A DNA stretch of 64,000 nucleotides from an uncultured Clostridia bacterium (GTDB lineage Bacteria > Bacillota > Clostridia > TANB77 > CAG-508). How positions within the stretch are numbered: the stretch's first letter is position 1; the number at the start of each line of letters is the position of its first letter. The notes beneath the pieces were generated by a model. It saw only the letters and a program-made list of their open reading frames with translations, was not told the DNA's origin and ran no database searches. A program made the position numbers and the translations under genes. Shown here piece by piece: positions 20,830-33,164 of this stretch. The stretch lies in contig CANQPY010000002.1 of assembly GCA_947625835.1 (NCBI GenBank), positions 1 to 64,000 on the forward strand, in the 5' to 3' direction.

Positions 20830-22419
20830 ATGCAAGAAAAAAAAGGATATGTAAGTTTTGTACTTCATGCACATCTTCCATTTATTCATCATCCAGAAAG
20901 TGATGATTATTTAGAAGAATCTTGGTTATATGAAGCAATTTCAGAAACTTATATACCATTATTAACAAATTTTCAAAAATTAGTTGAAGAAGGCGTCAAT
21001 TTTAGAATTACTATGTCTATGACTCCTCCTCTACTTTCTATGCTAGATAATAAATTATTACAAAAAAAATATATTCATTATTTAGAACAATTAATTGAAT
21101 TATCTGAAAAAGAAATTAAAAGAACTGCAAATGATGAAAGATTAAATAAACTATCAAAGTACTATTTTGACCGTTATTCTAATGATTTACATTTATTTAA
21201 AGAAGTTTATCACTGCAATTTAATTCAAGCTTTTAAGCATTTTCAAGATATAGGAGTTTTAGAAATTATTACATGTGGTGCAACACATGGATATTTCCCT
21301 ATTTTATATATTAATGAAAAAACAGTAAAAGCTCAAATTGCTGTTGGGGTTCAAACATATGAAAGATATTTTGGAAGAAAACCTCGTGGAATTTGGCTTC
21401 CTGAATGTGGTTATGTACCAGAAGCTGACAAATATTTAAAAGAATTTGGAATTGAATATATTATTACTGAATCACACGGTATTTTATATGCAGACCCTAC
21501 CCCTATTTATGGTACTTTCGCACCAATTGTTTCACCAGAAGGTGTTGTAGCATTTGGTAGAGATATTGAATCTTCTAGACAGGTTTGGAGTTCTATTAAC
21601 GGTTATCCTGGTGACTATAATTACAGAGAGTTTTATCGTGATATTGGTTATGATGTTGATTATGATTATATTAAGCCATATATTGCACATAATGGTGCAA
21701 GAGTTCATACTGGTATAAAATATTATAGAATTACAGGTGATTCTGATTTTAAAGACTATTATAATCCAAGATGGGCAATGGATTCTGCAGAAAGACAAGC
21801 AGGTCATTTCTTAGATAGTAGAAATGCACAAATTGCTAATTTATCAAATTTCATGGATACTAAGCCTATTATACTTTGTCCATATGATGCAGAGCTTTAT
21901 GGTCATTGGTGGTATGAAGGTCCTTATTGGCTATACATTTTGTTTAAAAAAATTTATTATGATGATTGCAATTTTGAATTAATTACTCCATCTGAATATA
22001 TTGATAAACATCCAAATATGCAAGTTTCTTCTCCTTGTCGTTCTAGTTGGGGAGCAAATGGATATAGTGAAGTATGGTTAAATCCTACAAATGACTATGT
22101 ACATAGACACTTACACGTTGCAGGAGATAGAATGTGTGAGCTTGCCTACCTTTTTCCAAATGAAAAAGATGGAATAAAAAAAGATGCTTTAAATCAATGT
22201 GCTAGAGAATTATTACTTGCTCAAAGTAGTGATTGGTTGTTTATTATAACTAATGGAACTATGGTTGATTATGCTAAAAAAAGGATTAAAGATCACATTG
22301 GAAGATTTACAAAATTATATTATCAAATAAAAGAAAATAAAATTGATAGAGATTTTTTAGAGGATATTTCTAAAAAAGATTGCGTCTTTCCAGATATAGA
22401 TTATATGATTTATTATTAA
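20830..22419 (+). CDS. GH57 / DUF1957 1,4-alpha-glucan branching enzyme-like protein
   Basis: GYVSFVLHAHLPFIHHPE, GIWLPECGYVPEADKYL, CPYDAELYGHWWYEGPYWL. Confidence 0.9.
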   Translation: MQEKKGYVSFVLHAHLPFIHHPESDDYLEESWLYEAISETYIPLLTNFQKLVEEGVNFRITMSMTPPLLSMLDNKLLQKKYIHYLEQLIELSEKEIKRTANDERLNKLSKYYFDRYSNDLHLFKEVYHCNLIQAFKHFQDIGVLEIITCGATHGYFPILYINEKTVKAQIAVGVQTYERYFGRKPRGIWLPECGYVPEADKYLKEFGIEYIITESHGILYADPTPIYGTFAPIVSPEGVVAFGRDIESSRQVWSSINGYPGDYNYREFYRDIGYDVDYDYIKPYIAHNGARVHTGIKYYRITGDSDFKDYYNPRWAMDSAERQAGHFLDSRNAQIANLSNFMDTKPIILCPYDAELYGHWWYEGPYWLYILFKKIYYDDCNFELITPSEYIDKHPNMQVSSPCRSSWGANGYSEVWLNPTNDYVHRHLHVAGDRMCELAYLFPNEKDGIKKDALNQCARELLLAQSSDWLFIITNGTMVDYAKKRIKDHIGRFTKLYYQIKENKIDRDFLEDISKKDCVFPDIDYMIYY

Positions 22420-22480
22420 AAATTGTCAAATTGTCAAAAGTGATGGGCTATTTGACAATTTTTTATTCTATATTTCAAAT

Positions 22481-22740
22481 AAAAAAGTTTAATATATTTT
22501 TTATTAATAATAATTCGGGGGGGACCAGCAAATTACAGACTTTAAAAAACTTTTATAATATTTTAATAACTTTTGTGTGTCGCAACTTACAAAATAAAAA
22601 GATAAAAATGTAAGTTGCTCCAATCGCACTTCGCTTTGCTCCGTTTGGTCGCTTACGCAAGTTATTAAAATATTATAAAAGTTTTTATTAGAGTCTGTTA
22701 TGTAGCTGGGAATTATTAATAAAAAATATATTAAACTTTT
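22481..22740. repeat. Structured palindromic repeat, copy 2
   Basis: Core GGGGGGGACCAGCAAATTACAGACT ... GTAAGTTGCTCCAATCGCACTTCGCTTTGCTCCGTTTGGTCGCTTACGC ... GTCTGTTATGTAGCTGGGAATTATTAATAAAAAATATATTAAAC. Confidence 0.85.
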
Positions 22741-22868
22741 ATTAATTAGATTTTAAGAAAAATTGTCAAAAAGCCCGTCCCTGATGACAATTTTTTTTCA
22801 TCTGCATATCATAATGTATAAGTTTTTAAATTTAGTAGATACTAGTTTTATTGAAAGGGGAATTTTTT

Positions 22869-23750
22869 ATGAAGTCGCTATGTATTAAGACAAATGATTC
22901 AAGTTTGCTACAATATCTACTAAATGAATTAAAAAATATCAATTTAAAAAATATCTGTTTTTCTGAAAATGAATTTAAATTTTATAAAAATGTTATTATT
23001 CATTATTTTGGAAATGATGAACCTCTTTTTTTATCTGAATTATCTAATATTTTATCTTATCTCGTAATTGATGAGATGGAAGAAAGTTTATTAAATAGAA
23101 TTTTACTTAAGAATTATTTTTATTTTGATTCTAATGAAAGACAAGAAATAATTGATATTTGTTTTGATATTATGGCAGATGATTTTACAAATATTTTTGA
23201 TAAAAAATTTAAAATTTTACACGATATTTTTTATACTTTTATATCTACTCATAAATCTATTATATTAAATGGTTTTATAAATTTCAGATTAAAAGATTAT
23301 ATATCAATTTTAGATGATGTTGTAAATGAAGCAGTAAATAGTTTTGTGATTGAAAAAGAATATTTAGAATTTATTTCACTTTTAAAATTATATATTAATT
23401 CCCAAGACTATGGTTGCAATATAGTGCATGTTATTTTTTCTAAAACTGATTCGGTTTTACTAGATGAAAATAAAAATCCTATTATAATTACAGATGATAT
23501 TTTTAATAATAAAATTTTGAGTGATATTACTTTTTCTACTAATGATTATATATTAAATACGCTCCTTCATTTACTTCCTAAGAAAATATATATACATTTA
23601 ATAGATAATTTTATGGATGAATTTATTAATACTTTGCAATTAGTATTTGAAAATAGAGTGAATTTATGCACAGATTGCAATATTTGCAATTTGTATAAAG
23701 ACTTAAAGAAAAGTTCTAAACAAAAAATCCCACACACAGAACATTTTTAA
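22869..23750 (+). CDS. ytxC: Putative sporulation protein YtxC
   Basis: YtxC-like layout and length; ILSYLVIDEMEES..., C-terminal CTDCNICNLYKDLKK. Confidence 0.6.
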   Translation: MKSLCIKTNDSSLLQYLLNELKNINLKNICFSENEFKFYKNVIIHYFGNDEPLFLSELSNILSYLVIDEMEESLLNRILLKNYFYFDSNERQEIIDICFDIMADDFTNIFDKKFKILHDIFYTFISTHKSIILNGFINFRLKDYISILDDVVNEAVNSFVIEKEYLEFISLLKLYINSQDYGCNIVHVIFSKTDSVLLDENKNPIIITDDIFNNKILSDITFSTNDYILNTLLHLLPKKIYIHLIDNFMDEFINTLQLVFENRVNLCTDCNICNLYKDLKKSSKQKIPHTEHF

Positions 23751-23768
23751 AATTTTCTGTATGTGGGA
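23728..23768. terminator. Bidirectional terminator between convergent genes
   Basis: TCCCACACACAGAACATTTTTAAAATTTTCTGTATGTGGGA. Confidence 0.75.
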
Positions 23769-23785
23769 CTTTATATAATAAAAAT

Positions 23786-24280
23786 TTATCTTCTTGATTG
23801 CATAAATCCTTCTACATTTGCTAGGAAAAAGAATAATGCCCATGCTAATCCAAATACATAAACCATAAATATAAATACTGCTCCTACTTTTAAAGATGCA
23901 CCTGTTAAATAGCAAAACCATTTTATTAATGTTCCATGAATTGAATTATATCCTTCTTCAAAGCTATTACTTTTTGCTTTAATAAAGTCTTTACTAGGAA
24001 CCATATATAATTCTGATAATTTGTAAATTGTATCTAAATTAGGATACTCTAATCCAACTTCCCATTTTCTTATCATTTTCTCATTTGTAAAAATTTTTAG
24101 CTTATTTAGCTCTTCTACGACATGCAAATATGTCCAATTTTTTTCTTCCCTTAATTCTCTAAGCATTGTTTCTATATTTCTTGTTTCTACAGATACATCT
24201 TCTTTCTTTTGTTCTTCTTCCATATTTTTTATTTCTCCCCATTTTTCTTCTATTATATCAATGAGCAATAAATATTTCAA
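23786..24280 (-). CDS. Helix-turn-helix membrane-anchored protein
   Basis: MLRELREEKNWTYLHVVEELNKLKIFTNEKMIRKWEVGLEYPNLDTIYKLSELY plus C-terminal TM segment. Confidence 0.65.
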   Translation of the reverse strand: MKYLLLIDIIEEKWGEIKNMEEEQKKEDVSVETRNIETMLRELREEKNWTYLHVVEELNKLKIFTNEKMIRKWEVGLEYPNLDTIYKLSELYMVPSKDFIKAKSNSFEEGYNSIHGTLIKWFCYLTGASLKVGAVFIFMVYVFGLAWALFFFLANVEGFMQSRR

Positions 24281-24288
24281 TACTTTTT

Positions 24289-25225
24289 TTACATAGCTCC
24301 ATTAATTCCACCGAGCAACTATTTCCTTCATGTTTTCTACTAGGTCATCTATCTCTTTTGGCGTAACAATTAAATTATAATCGCTTGGAACTAAAGCTTC
24401 TTTTATTTTTTCATAATTATCTTCTTCTTTCAACTTATTTAAATAATCATTAGATTGAGCTTCATCTTGCAATTTTTTAATAAATAAATCTAAACAATCA
24501 TTTACTAATACTGCAGTTTCAACAACCGTTGGAATTCCGCAGTGCAATTACCGGTACTCCTAATGTATTTTGACTAATTTCTGATCTTGTATTTCCAACT
24601 CCAGCACCTGGAACAATTCCTGTATCTGATAATTGAATTGTACTACTAATTCTTTCTATACTTCGAGATGCCAATGCATCTATTACAATAATTAGTTTTG
24701 GATGAATATTGTCTACAATTCCTTTTATAATTTCAACTGTTTCTATTCCAGTTGTACCGAAGTACTCCAGGAGAAATGGCACTTACCATTCTTGTACCTT
24801 TTTCTACATATTGTGGCAAATATTTTATAATGTGTCTTGTTACCTCAATTTCATTAATTACTTTTGGTCCGAAGCGCATCAGGTGTTACATAGATGTTGC
24901 CTAAGCCTACTACTAATATTTCTCCTTGATTATCTATATGTTCATCTATTATTTTTTTTAATTCTTTAGAAAGTGTTTGTTGTGCTTTACTAATTTCTTC
25001 TTCCTGCGCAATTTTTAATTTTTTAATATCTATTGTAATGTAATCTCCCTTTGGCTTTCCTATTGCCTTTTCTCCATTTTCATTTGTTATTTTTACCCTC
25101 TCTACTTTTATGTTTTCATCAACTTCTTCTTGATTTGTTTCAATTCCATCTATTTCTTCCAAATTATTTGCTTTTTGGTAAATTTCTTTTCTTTCAGATG
25201 CTAAATCTGTTCTAAAATTAAACAT
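24289..25225 (-). CDS. gpr: GPR endopeptidase (germination protease), four +1 frameshifts at CGG (24311..24313, 24537..24539, 24757..24759, 24869..24871)
   Basis: Reconstructed VTPDAL[G]PKVI..., SPGVL[G]TTGIET, VPVIAL[G][12 protein letters not shown][G]GINGAM*; 937-4=933 nt divisible by 3. Confidence 0.92.
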
Positions 25226-25327
25226 AATAAAAAACCTCACTTCCTTTTTGCTAGTATTTACCGTTTTTGAGGTTTTTATTATAAAATTAAACTGTAGTTA
25301 TTAAAAATATTATAAAAGTTTTTATTT

Positions 25328-28166
25328 TTATTCCAAATATTTTTTTAAAAATTTCCCTGTATAACTTCTTTCATTTTTACAAACTTGCTCTGGTGTTCCA
25401 ACTGCTATTACTTCACCACCATTATCTCCACCTTCTGGGCCTAAATCTATAATATAATCACAAGTTTTTATCAAATCCAAATTATGTTCAATTACTATAA
25501 TTGTATTTCCTGTGTCTACTAATCGTTGCAAGATATCTACTAACTTATGAACATCTGCAATATGAAGACCTGTTGTTGGCTCATCTAATATATATAATGT
25601 TTTTCCAGTTGCTTTTTTTGACAATTCTGTAGCAAGTTTTACTCTTTGTGCTTCACCGCCAGATAATGTAGTAGATGGTTGTCCGAAGCTTAATATATCC
25701 GAAGTCCTACATCATATAATGTTTGTATTTTTTGTTTAATTTTTGGTATTTTATCAAAAAAGTTTAAAGCTTCTTCGACAGTCATATCTAACACATCTGC
25801 TATTGTTTTTCCTTTATATTTTACTTCTAATGTTTCTCTATTATATCGTTTTCCTTTACATACTTCACATGGTACATAAATATCTGGTAAGAAGTGCATT
25901 TCAATTTTATGAACACCATCACCAGAACAACTCTCGCATCTTCCACCTGCCACATTAAAACTAAATCTACCTTTTTCGTATCCACGCATTTTTGCTTCTT
26001 CTGTACTTGCAAATATATCACGAATAAAGTCAAATACCCCTGTGTAAGTTGCAGGATTTGAACGTGGTGTTCTTCCAATTGGAGATTGATCAATGTTTAT
26101 AATTTTATCAATATTTTCTATTCCTTTTACTGCTTTACACTTTCCTGGCTTCTCATTTGAACCATTTAATTCTTTCGCAATTGTTTTATATAGTACTTCA
26201 TTTACTAATGTGGATTTTCCGAGAACCAGAAACTCCTGTTACACAATTAAATACTCCTAATGGAAAAGTAACACTAATATTTTTTAAGTTATTTTCTTTT
26301 GCGCCTTCTACTACAATTGTTTTTGATTTTGTATGCTTTCTTCTCTTTTTTGGCACTGGTATTTTTTTATTGCCACACAAGTATTGTCCTGTTATAGATT
26401 CTTTTACTTGTTTTATTTCTTCTGCTGTTCCGCTGAGCCATAACTCGTCCACCATGAACTCCGAGCTCCGAGGTCCTATATCAATTACTTGGTCTGCAGC
26501 ATACATAGTATCTTCATCATGCTCTACAACTAATAAAGTATTTCCTAAATCTCTTAATTTCTTTAATGTTGCTAGAAGTTTATCATTATCTCTTTGATGA
26601 AGTCCTATACTTGGTTCGTCTAAAATATATAACACTCCTGTTAATCCAGATCCAATTTGAGTTGCCAAACGTATTCTTTGTGCCTCTCCACCAGATAGGC
26701 TTCCTGCATTTCTTGATAAAGTTAAATATTCTAAACCAACGTCCATCAAAAATTGCAGTCTTTGATTAATTTCTTTTAAAATTAATTCTGATATCATGGT
26801 TTGAGTTTTATTTAGTTTTAAGTTTTGCAAATAATCTTTTATTTTATCTATTGACATTTCTGTCAGCTCATTTATGTTCTTATTTCCAACTTTTATTGAT
26901 AAAATTTCAGGTTTTAGTCTTGCTCCATTGCAAGAATGACAAGGTGAATTGCTCATGTACATTTCATAAAAATCTCTCATTCCTTGTGATTTTGTTTCAT
27001 TGTGCCTTCTATCTAAAGTAGGAATTACTCCTTCAAAAGGAGCAGTAAATTTTCTTATTCCTGCATATGATTCATACTGAAAATCAATTTTTTCATCTCC
27101 AGTACCATATAATATTTTTTCTAGAAACCATCTTGGTAAGTCTTTTATTTTTTTGTTTTTTATATCTATGCCATAATGTTCTCCAATGCTTTCAAAGTAC
27201 ATCTTTGCCATGGTGTCCCCTTTTTTCATTGTACTTGCACCAAAAGCTTTTACACCATCATATAAGGTTTTATTTTTGTCTGGAATAATTAAGTCTTCAT
27301 CCATTTTCATTAAATAGCCTATTCCTGTACATTCTGGACAAGCTCCAAAAGGATTATTAAAAGAAAACATCCTTGGTGTTAATTCTGGAAAACTAAATCC
27401 ACATTTAGGGCAAGCATAGTTACAACTGTATAGAAGGGGCTTTTTACCTACTACATCTATTAATACCATATTATCTGCATGTTTTAAAGCAACTTCAACT
27501 GATTCTGTTAATCTGCTAATTATGTCTTGCTTTATTACTAGTCTATCTACAACAATTTCTACTTCATGCTTCTTTTTTCTATCAATTTGGATTTCGTCTT
27601 CTCCAAGTTCGTACATTTCTCCATCAATTCTGACTCTAACAAACCCTTCTTTTTGGTATCCTTCTAGTTGCTTTGTAAATTCCCCTTTTCTACCTCTTAC
27701 TACTGGTGCTAATACTTGTATTTTTGTTCCTTCTTCTAATTGCATAATATTATCTATAATTTGGTCTATGCTCTGTTTTTCAATTTTTATGTTACAATTT
27801 GGGCAATATGGTACACCAATTCTTGCATATAGTAAACGAATGTAATCATAAATTTCAGTAACTGTTCCAACTGTTGAACGTGGATTTTTGGATGTTGTTT
27901 TTTGGTCAATTGAAATTGCTGGAGATAATCCATCAATTCTTTCTACTTCTGGTTTTTCCATTAATCCTAGGAATTGTCTTGCATAAGAAGATAAGCTTTC
28001 TACATATCTTCTTTGACCTTCTGCATATAAAGTGTCAAATGCTAAGCTAGACTTTCCGAGACCCAGAAAGTCCAGTAATAACAACTAATTTATCTCTTGG
28101 TATTTCTAAATCTATGTTCTTTAAATTATGTTCTTTTGCTCCTATAATTGTTATTTTATCATTCAT
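25328..28166 (-). CDS. uvrA: Excinuclease ABC subunit A, seven +1 frameshifts at CGG (25683..25685, 25699..25701, 26219..26221, 26430..26432, 26461..26463, 26468..26470, 28056..28058)
   Basis: Reconstructed VVITGLSGS[G]KSSLAF; DIGP[G]A[G]VHGGRVMAQ[G]TAEE; VTGVSGS[G]KST; DVGL[G]YIKL[G]QPST; 2839-7=2832 nt divisible by 3. Confidence 0.95.
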
Positions 28167-28230
28167 TAAAAATTCCCCCTGTATTAACTTCATCTTTTAT
28201 TATACTATAATTTGAAGTTTAAAACAATAC

Positions 28231-28280
28231 ATTAAAAAAAACAAGAGTGAAATATTTATAACTTCATTCTTGTTTTTTTA
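28231..28280. terminator. Intrinsic terminator downstream of fhs
   Basis: AAAAAAAACAAGAGTGAAATATTTATAACTTCATTCTTGTTTTTTTATTTT. Confidence 0.7.
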
Positions 28281-28282
28281 TT

Positions 28283-29945
28283 TTAAAAGATTCCTACTAT
28301 ATTTCCGTTTTCATCAATATTTATACTTTCTGCTGCTGGTACTCTTGGAAGTCCTGGCATTGTCATTATTGTTCCAGCTAAAGCAACAACAAATCCTGCT
28401 CCTGTCTTTAAGTCTAAACCACGAATTTTTATGTTATAATCATCTTTACATTCTAAATTTTTTGGGTCATCAGAAAAAGAATATTGTGTTTTTGCAATAC
28501 ATACAGGTAATTTTTCATATCCTAATTTTTCTATTTTTTTCATTTCTTCTTTTGCTTCTTCTGAAAATTCTACCCCTTTTGCTCCATAAATTTTAGTTGC
28601 TACTTTTTCTATTTTTGTTTGAATAGAATCGTTTAAATCATATATATAATTAAAGTTTTCTTCTTTTTTTGTTAATTTTACCAATTTTTCAGCTATATCT
28701 ATTGCGCCTTCTCCACCTTTTGCCCATCCTTCAACTAAGCTTAATTCCACACCTTTTTCTTCTAATTTTGTTCTTAAAAATTCAATTTCTTTATCTGTAT
28801 CTTGTAAATAACGGTTTAAAGCAACAATTACATTTAATCCAAATTTATTTTTTAAATTATCTATGTGGCGATATAAATTATCAATTCCTCTTTCTATTCC
28901 TTCTATATTTTCTTCTTGTATTTTTGCTTTTTCAATTCCTCCATGATATTTAATAGCTTTAATTGTTGCAACTAAAACTACGGCATCTGGCTTTATACCT
29001 GCTTTTCTACATTTTATATCTAAGAATTTCTCTGCTCCTAAATCTGCACCAAAACCTGCTTCTGTTACTACATAATCTCCTAATTTTAATGCTAATTTTG
29101 TTGCAATTATGCTATTACATCCATGTGCAATATTTGCAAATGGTCCTCCATGAATAATTGCTGGTGTATGTTCTAATGTTTGTACCAAATTAGGTTTAAT
29201 GGCATCTTTTAGTAAAACTGCCATAGCGCCTCCGAGCATTTAATTGCTTTGCATAAATAGGTTCTTGATTTTTATTATAACCAATTAATATATTTCCTAA
29301 TCGTTCTTTTAAATCATCAATATCTGCTGATAGGCATACAATTGCCATAATTTCAGATGCAACTGTTATATCAAATTTATCATTTCTTGGTACAATATTT
29401 TTTTCTCCAGATAATCCTGTTTCTACTTGTCTTAGTTGTCTATCATTCAAATCCATACATCTTTTCCAAACTACTTTTTCAAAACCTAATTCATTTCCAA
29501 AATAAATGTGATTATCAATTAAACTTGCAAGTAAGTTATTTGCTGCAGTTATTGCATGAATATCTCCTGTAAAATGTAAATTAATATCTTCCATTGGTGC
29601 AACTTGTACTCTTCCTCCACCTGTTGCTCCACCTTTAATTCCAAATACAGGTCCTAAAGAAGGTTCTCTTAAGGCAAGTATAGAATTTTCACCTATTTTT
29701 CTTAATCCATCTGCAACTGCAATTGAAATTGTAGTTTTTCCTTCTCCTAATGGTGTTGGACTAATTGCTGTTACTAAAATTAATTTTCCATCTTTTTTGT
29801 CTTTTAGCTTTTCATAAACTTCATTTGAAATTTTTGCTTTGTACTTTCCGTATTGTTCTACATACTCCTCTTCAATTCCTACTTTTTTTGCTATGTCTAC
29901 GATTTTATCAAGTTTTGTACTTCTTGCTATTTCAATATCTGTCAT
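28283..29945 (-). CDS. fhs: Formate--tetrahydrofolate ligase, +1 frameshift at CGG (29232..29234)
   Basis: [15 protein letters not shown]...; AKQLNA[G][20 protein letters not shown]; 1663-1=1662 nt divisible by 3. Confidence 0.93.
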
Positions 29946-29964
29946 TTTTAATTCCTCCTTTTTT

Positions 29965-30804
29965 TTATTTACTTGGTTGGTTATCATCTTTTTTTTGAAT
30001 TTTTTTATTATTATATTTTCTATTTAATTGTAATAGCTCTATTTCAGGTAACCCTGTAACCCTTTGTGCTTCTTCTATTCTTTGTTCTTTAGACATTTGA
30101 GTATTATTTTTTAATATATCTATTGCTATATACTTTTTATGAGTTAAGTCTACTGCTTTTTTTAATTCTAAAAATTTTTCTCTTTGTGGTTTTGTTAGTT
30201 CTTCATTATTTATTTGACTATTTATTATTTGCTTGATACTTGCAAAATTTCTATAACGCACAGAAACTCTTGCATAGAAAGCAATATCCTCATACTTTTC
30301 TGTTAATAATACAACTTTTTTTATTGTTTCCAACTCTTTTTTTAGCGAGATTCCATTTTTAAATTTTTCTTTGCAATCTTCAATATATTGACTAAATAAT
30401 ATTAATGTTCTTTTTTGTCCATAATATTCATTAATTAAATCATTTATGTCTTTATTTATATTGTTTGGTTTTCTTGTTACATATCTTTTATCTATCATGC
30501 CCTTTTCTACTAGGTTAGTTACATCTGTTGTAACAGTTGTTATAGAAACATTTAGTTCTGCGGCAATTTCTTCTCTTGTTTTGCCTTGCTTTAACAATTC
30601 TACAACTTGTTGCCTTCTTTGGTTTTTTTCTTCATATCTACCTGGCAACATACCTGCTTTTCTTAGAGCCTTTTCATCATTTGATATAGTTGATGACACT
30701 ACATTTAATTCTTTTGCAATTTGTATTTGATTTTTTCCTTGCTTTGCTAATTCTAATACTTTTTGCCTTCGTTTTTCCATTTCATGTTTGCTTATACTTG
30801 ACAT
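29965..30804 (-). CDS. HTH DNA-binding protein with two HTH repeats
   Basis: [32 protein letters not shown] and [32 protein letters not shown]. Confidence 0.6.
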   Translation of the reverse strand: MSSISKHEMEKRRQKVLELAKQGKNQIQIAKELNVVSSTISNDEKALRKAGMLPGRYEEKNQRRQQVVELLKQGKTREEIAAELNVSITTVTTDVTNLVEKGMIDKRYVTRKPNNINKDINDLINEYYGQKRTLILFSQYIEDCKEKFKNGISLKKELETIKKVVLLTEKYEDIAFYARVSVRYRNFASIKQIINSQINNEELTKPQREKFLELKKAVDLTHKKYIAIDILKNNTQMSKEQRIEEAQRVTGLPEIELLQLNRKYNNKKIQKKDDNQPSK

Positions 30805-30833
30805 ACTACTACTCCTTTTTTATTTTATAATTT

Positions 30834-31278
30834 CTAAGCAATTATTCCAACAACTACACCTATTATAGCTCCTACAAAAACCTGTATTGGTGTATGTCCT
30901 AATACTTCAACTAATTTTTCTGATACTTGCATTCCTGTTAATCCAGGAGTTTCTATTAATTTGTTTAGTAATGCTGCTTGCTTTCCTGCTGCTCTTCTTA
31001 TTCCACAAGCATCATACATTACTACAGCTGCTAATATAAATGAAACTGCAAATATAGGTGAACCAACCCCTTCATATTTTCCAATTAAAGTTGCAAGTCC
31101 GACACACTACTGCTGAATGAGAACTTGGCATTCCACCTGCTCCCATAATTCTTTTAAAATTAAATTTTTTAGTAGTAAATAAATCATATATTAATTTAAA
31201 TAGTTGTATTCCAAACCACAAGAAAAATGGCACATAAATGTATTTACTTTGTACAAATGCTATAAAATCGTTACTCAT
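30834..31278 (-). CDS. DUF212 (divergent PAP2-like) membrane protein, +1 frameshift at CGG (31099..31101)
   Basis: GAGGMPSSHSAVVC[G]LATLIGKYEGVGSPIFAVSFILAAVVMYDACGIRRAAGKQA. Confidence 0.9.
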
Positions 31279-31307
31279 TTTCTTTGTTTTCTCCCCTTTT
31301 ATTTGTT

Positions 31308-31529
31308 TTATTCTTCTGATTCAAAATTTTCTTCTTTAATTCCATTTTCTGTCTCAACTAATATTGTTATCTTTTTTTCTGCTTCTTCTAAAGTTTTATT
31401 ACATTCTTTTGAAATTTTAATTCCTTCTTCGAATTTATTTACAGAATCTTCTAAACTTAAATCACCTTTTTCTAGTTCTTGCACAATTTGTTCTAATTCT
31501 TCTATTTGTTCTTCGAAACTTTTTTTCAT
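31308..31529 (-). CDS. xseB: Exodeoxyribonuclease VII small subunit
   Basis: MKKSFEEQIEELEQIVQELEKGDLSLEDSVNKFEEGIKI. Confidence 0.9.
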   Translation of the reverse strand: MKKSFEEQIEELEQIVQELEKGDLSLEDSVNKFEEGIKISKECNKTLEEAEKKITILVETENGIKEENFESEE

Positions 31530-31550
31530 TATTTTAGTTCTCCTTTATTT

Positions 31551-32745
31551 TTATTCTACAATTGCTGATTTTTCTCCATCTATAAATGTAATTTGTAGTT
31601 TATCGCCTTTTTTTAATTCTTTTTGTGTTTTTATTATTTTTCCATCTTTTTTAGTTATTGTATAACCTCTTGCAATTGTTTTTAATGGGCTATATGCATC
31701 TAATTTAGCAACTACTTCACTGTATTTTGTCTTTTCCTTTTCGTATTTTATTTTTATTAAGTTTTGTAATTGCTTAATTTCTTGGTCAATTAACATATAA
31801 TTGTCTTGAATTCTTCTTGTTGGCTCTTTAAATACAAAACTTGACATTAGTTTTTCATATCTTAATCGCATAATTTCTACTTTTTTTATTAATGACATTC
31901 TTAATCTATTTTGATTAGTTATAATTTTTTGTTTTAGTTCATAAATATCTGGTACTGCAAGCTCTGCAGCAGCAGATGGTGTTGGTGCTCTTAAATCTGC
32001 TACAAAATCTGATATTGTAAAATCAGTTTCATGTCCGAACAGCTGATATAATAGGAATTTCAGAATAGTAAATGCTATTTGCTACTATTTCTTCATTAAA
32101 TGGCCATAGGTCTTCTAATGAGCCTCCTCCTCTTGCTAAGATTAATACATCTGCTAATTTATTTTTATTCATAAATTCAATTCCTCTTGCTATTTTTTCG
32201 GCTGCACCTTCTCCTTGAACCGGAACAGGCAATAACTTAATTACAACATTTGGATTTCTTCTTGTTGAAACATTTATAATATCTCTAATTACAGAACCTG
32301 TTTGAGATGTTAACACTCCTATTACTTTTGGCATTAATGGAATTTTTATTTTATGTGTTTCATCAAATAATCCTTGTGCTTCTAATTTTTGTTTTAATTC
32401 TTGAAATTTTGTATATAAATCTCCAAGCCCATCTTGTTCCATTGCTTTTCCATAAATTTGATAAATACCATCTCTTTCAAATACAGATACAGAGCCAAAA
32501 AGAAATACCTTCATTCCGTCTTTTGGCATGAAGTTTAATTTTTGGGCATATGACTTGAACATAATACATTTGATTAAAGAATTTTCATCTTTTAAAGTAA
32601 AATACATATGACCTGTATAGTGATTTTTAAAGTTAGAAATTTCTCCCTTTACAAGCACATTATTTAAATATTCGTCATCTGCTATTTTGTTTTTTATATA
32701 TTCATTTAAATCAGATACTGTTATTGCTGAACTTACATATTTCAT
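31551..32745 (-). CDS. xseA: Exodeoxyribonuclease VII large subunit, +1 frameshift at CGG (32035..32037)
   Basis: EIPIISAV[G][29 protein letters not shown]; 1195-1=1194 nt divisible by 3. Confidence 0.93.
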
Positions 32746-32747
32746 AT

Positions 32748-33152
32748 TTATCCCTCTTTTACAACTACTGCTAAAATTCCATTTACAAATTTTTTAGATG
32801 ATTCTTCACCATATTTTTTTGCAAGTTCAACTGCTTCATTAATAACTACCTTAAATGGTATGTCTTTATATTTTATCTCATAAATAGCTAATTTTAAAAT
32901 GGCTAAATCAATTTTAGATATTCTTTCTATTTTCCAATTTGGTTTTAAATTTTTTTCTATTTGAGATAGAATTTCTTTTTCGTTTTTTTGAATGCCAAAA
33001 ATAGCATCTTCCATATATGATATTGTATTTTTATCAGTTATATTATTTGCTTCTATATACAAATCCATTGCTTCTTTTAAGTCTTTTTGTTTTTGTATTT
33101 CTATGCTATAAATTAATTTAAAAGTTTTTTCTCTTATTGCCGTTCTACTCAT
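32748..33152 (-). CDS. nusB: Transcription antitermination factor NusB
   Basis: [45 protein letters not shown]. Confidence 0.9.
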   Translation of the reverse strand: MSRTAIREKTFKLIYSIEIQKQKDLKEAMDLYIEANNITDKNTISYMEDAIFGIQKNEKEILSQIEKNLKPNWKIERISKIDLAILKLAIYEIKYKDIPFKVVINEAVELAKKYGEESSKKFVNGILAVVVKEG

Positions 33153-33164
33153 TTTATTCCCCTT

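Noticed and set aside
26430-26432. Initial reading of an extra C before AGC (GCT C AGC GGA) in uvrA as an exception to the CGG rule
   Set aside because: Reading GCT CAG C GGA gives VMAQGTAEE, the expected UvrA sequence, so the site follows the CGG rule.
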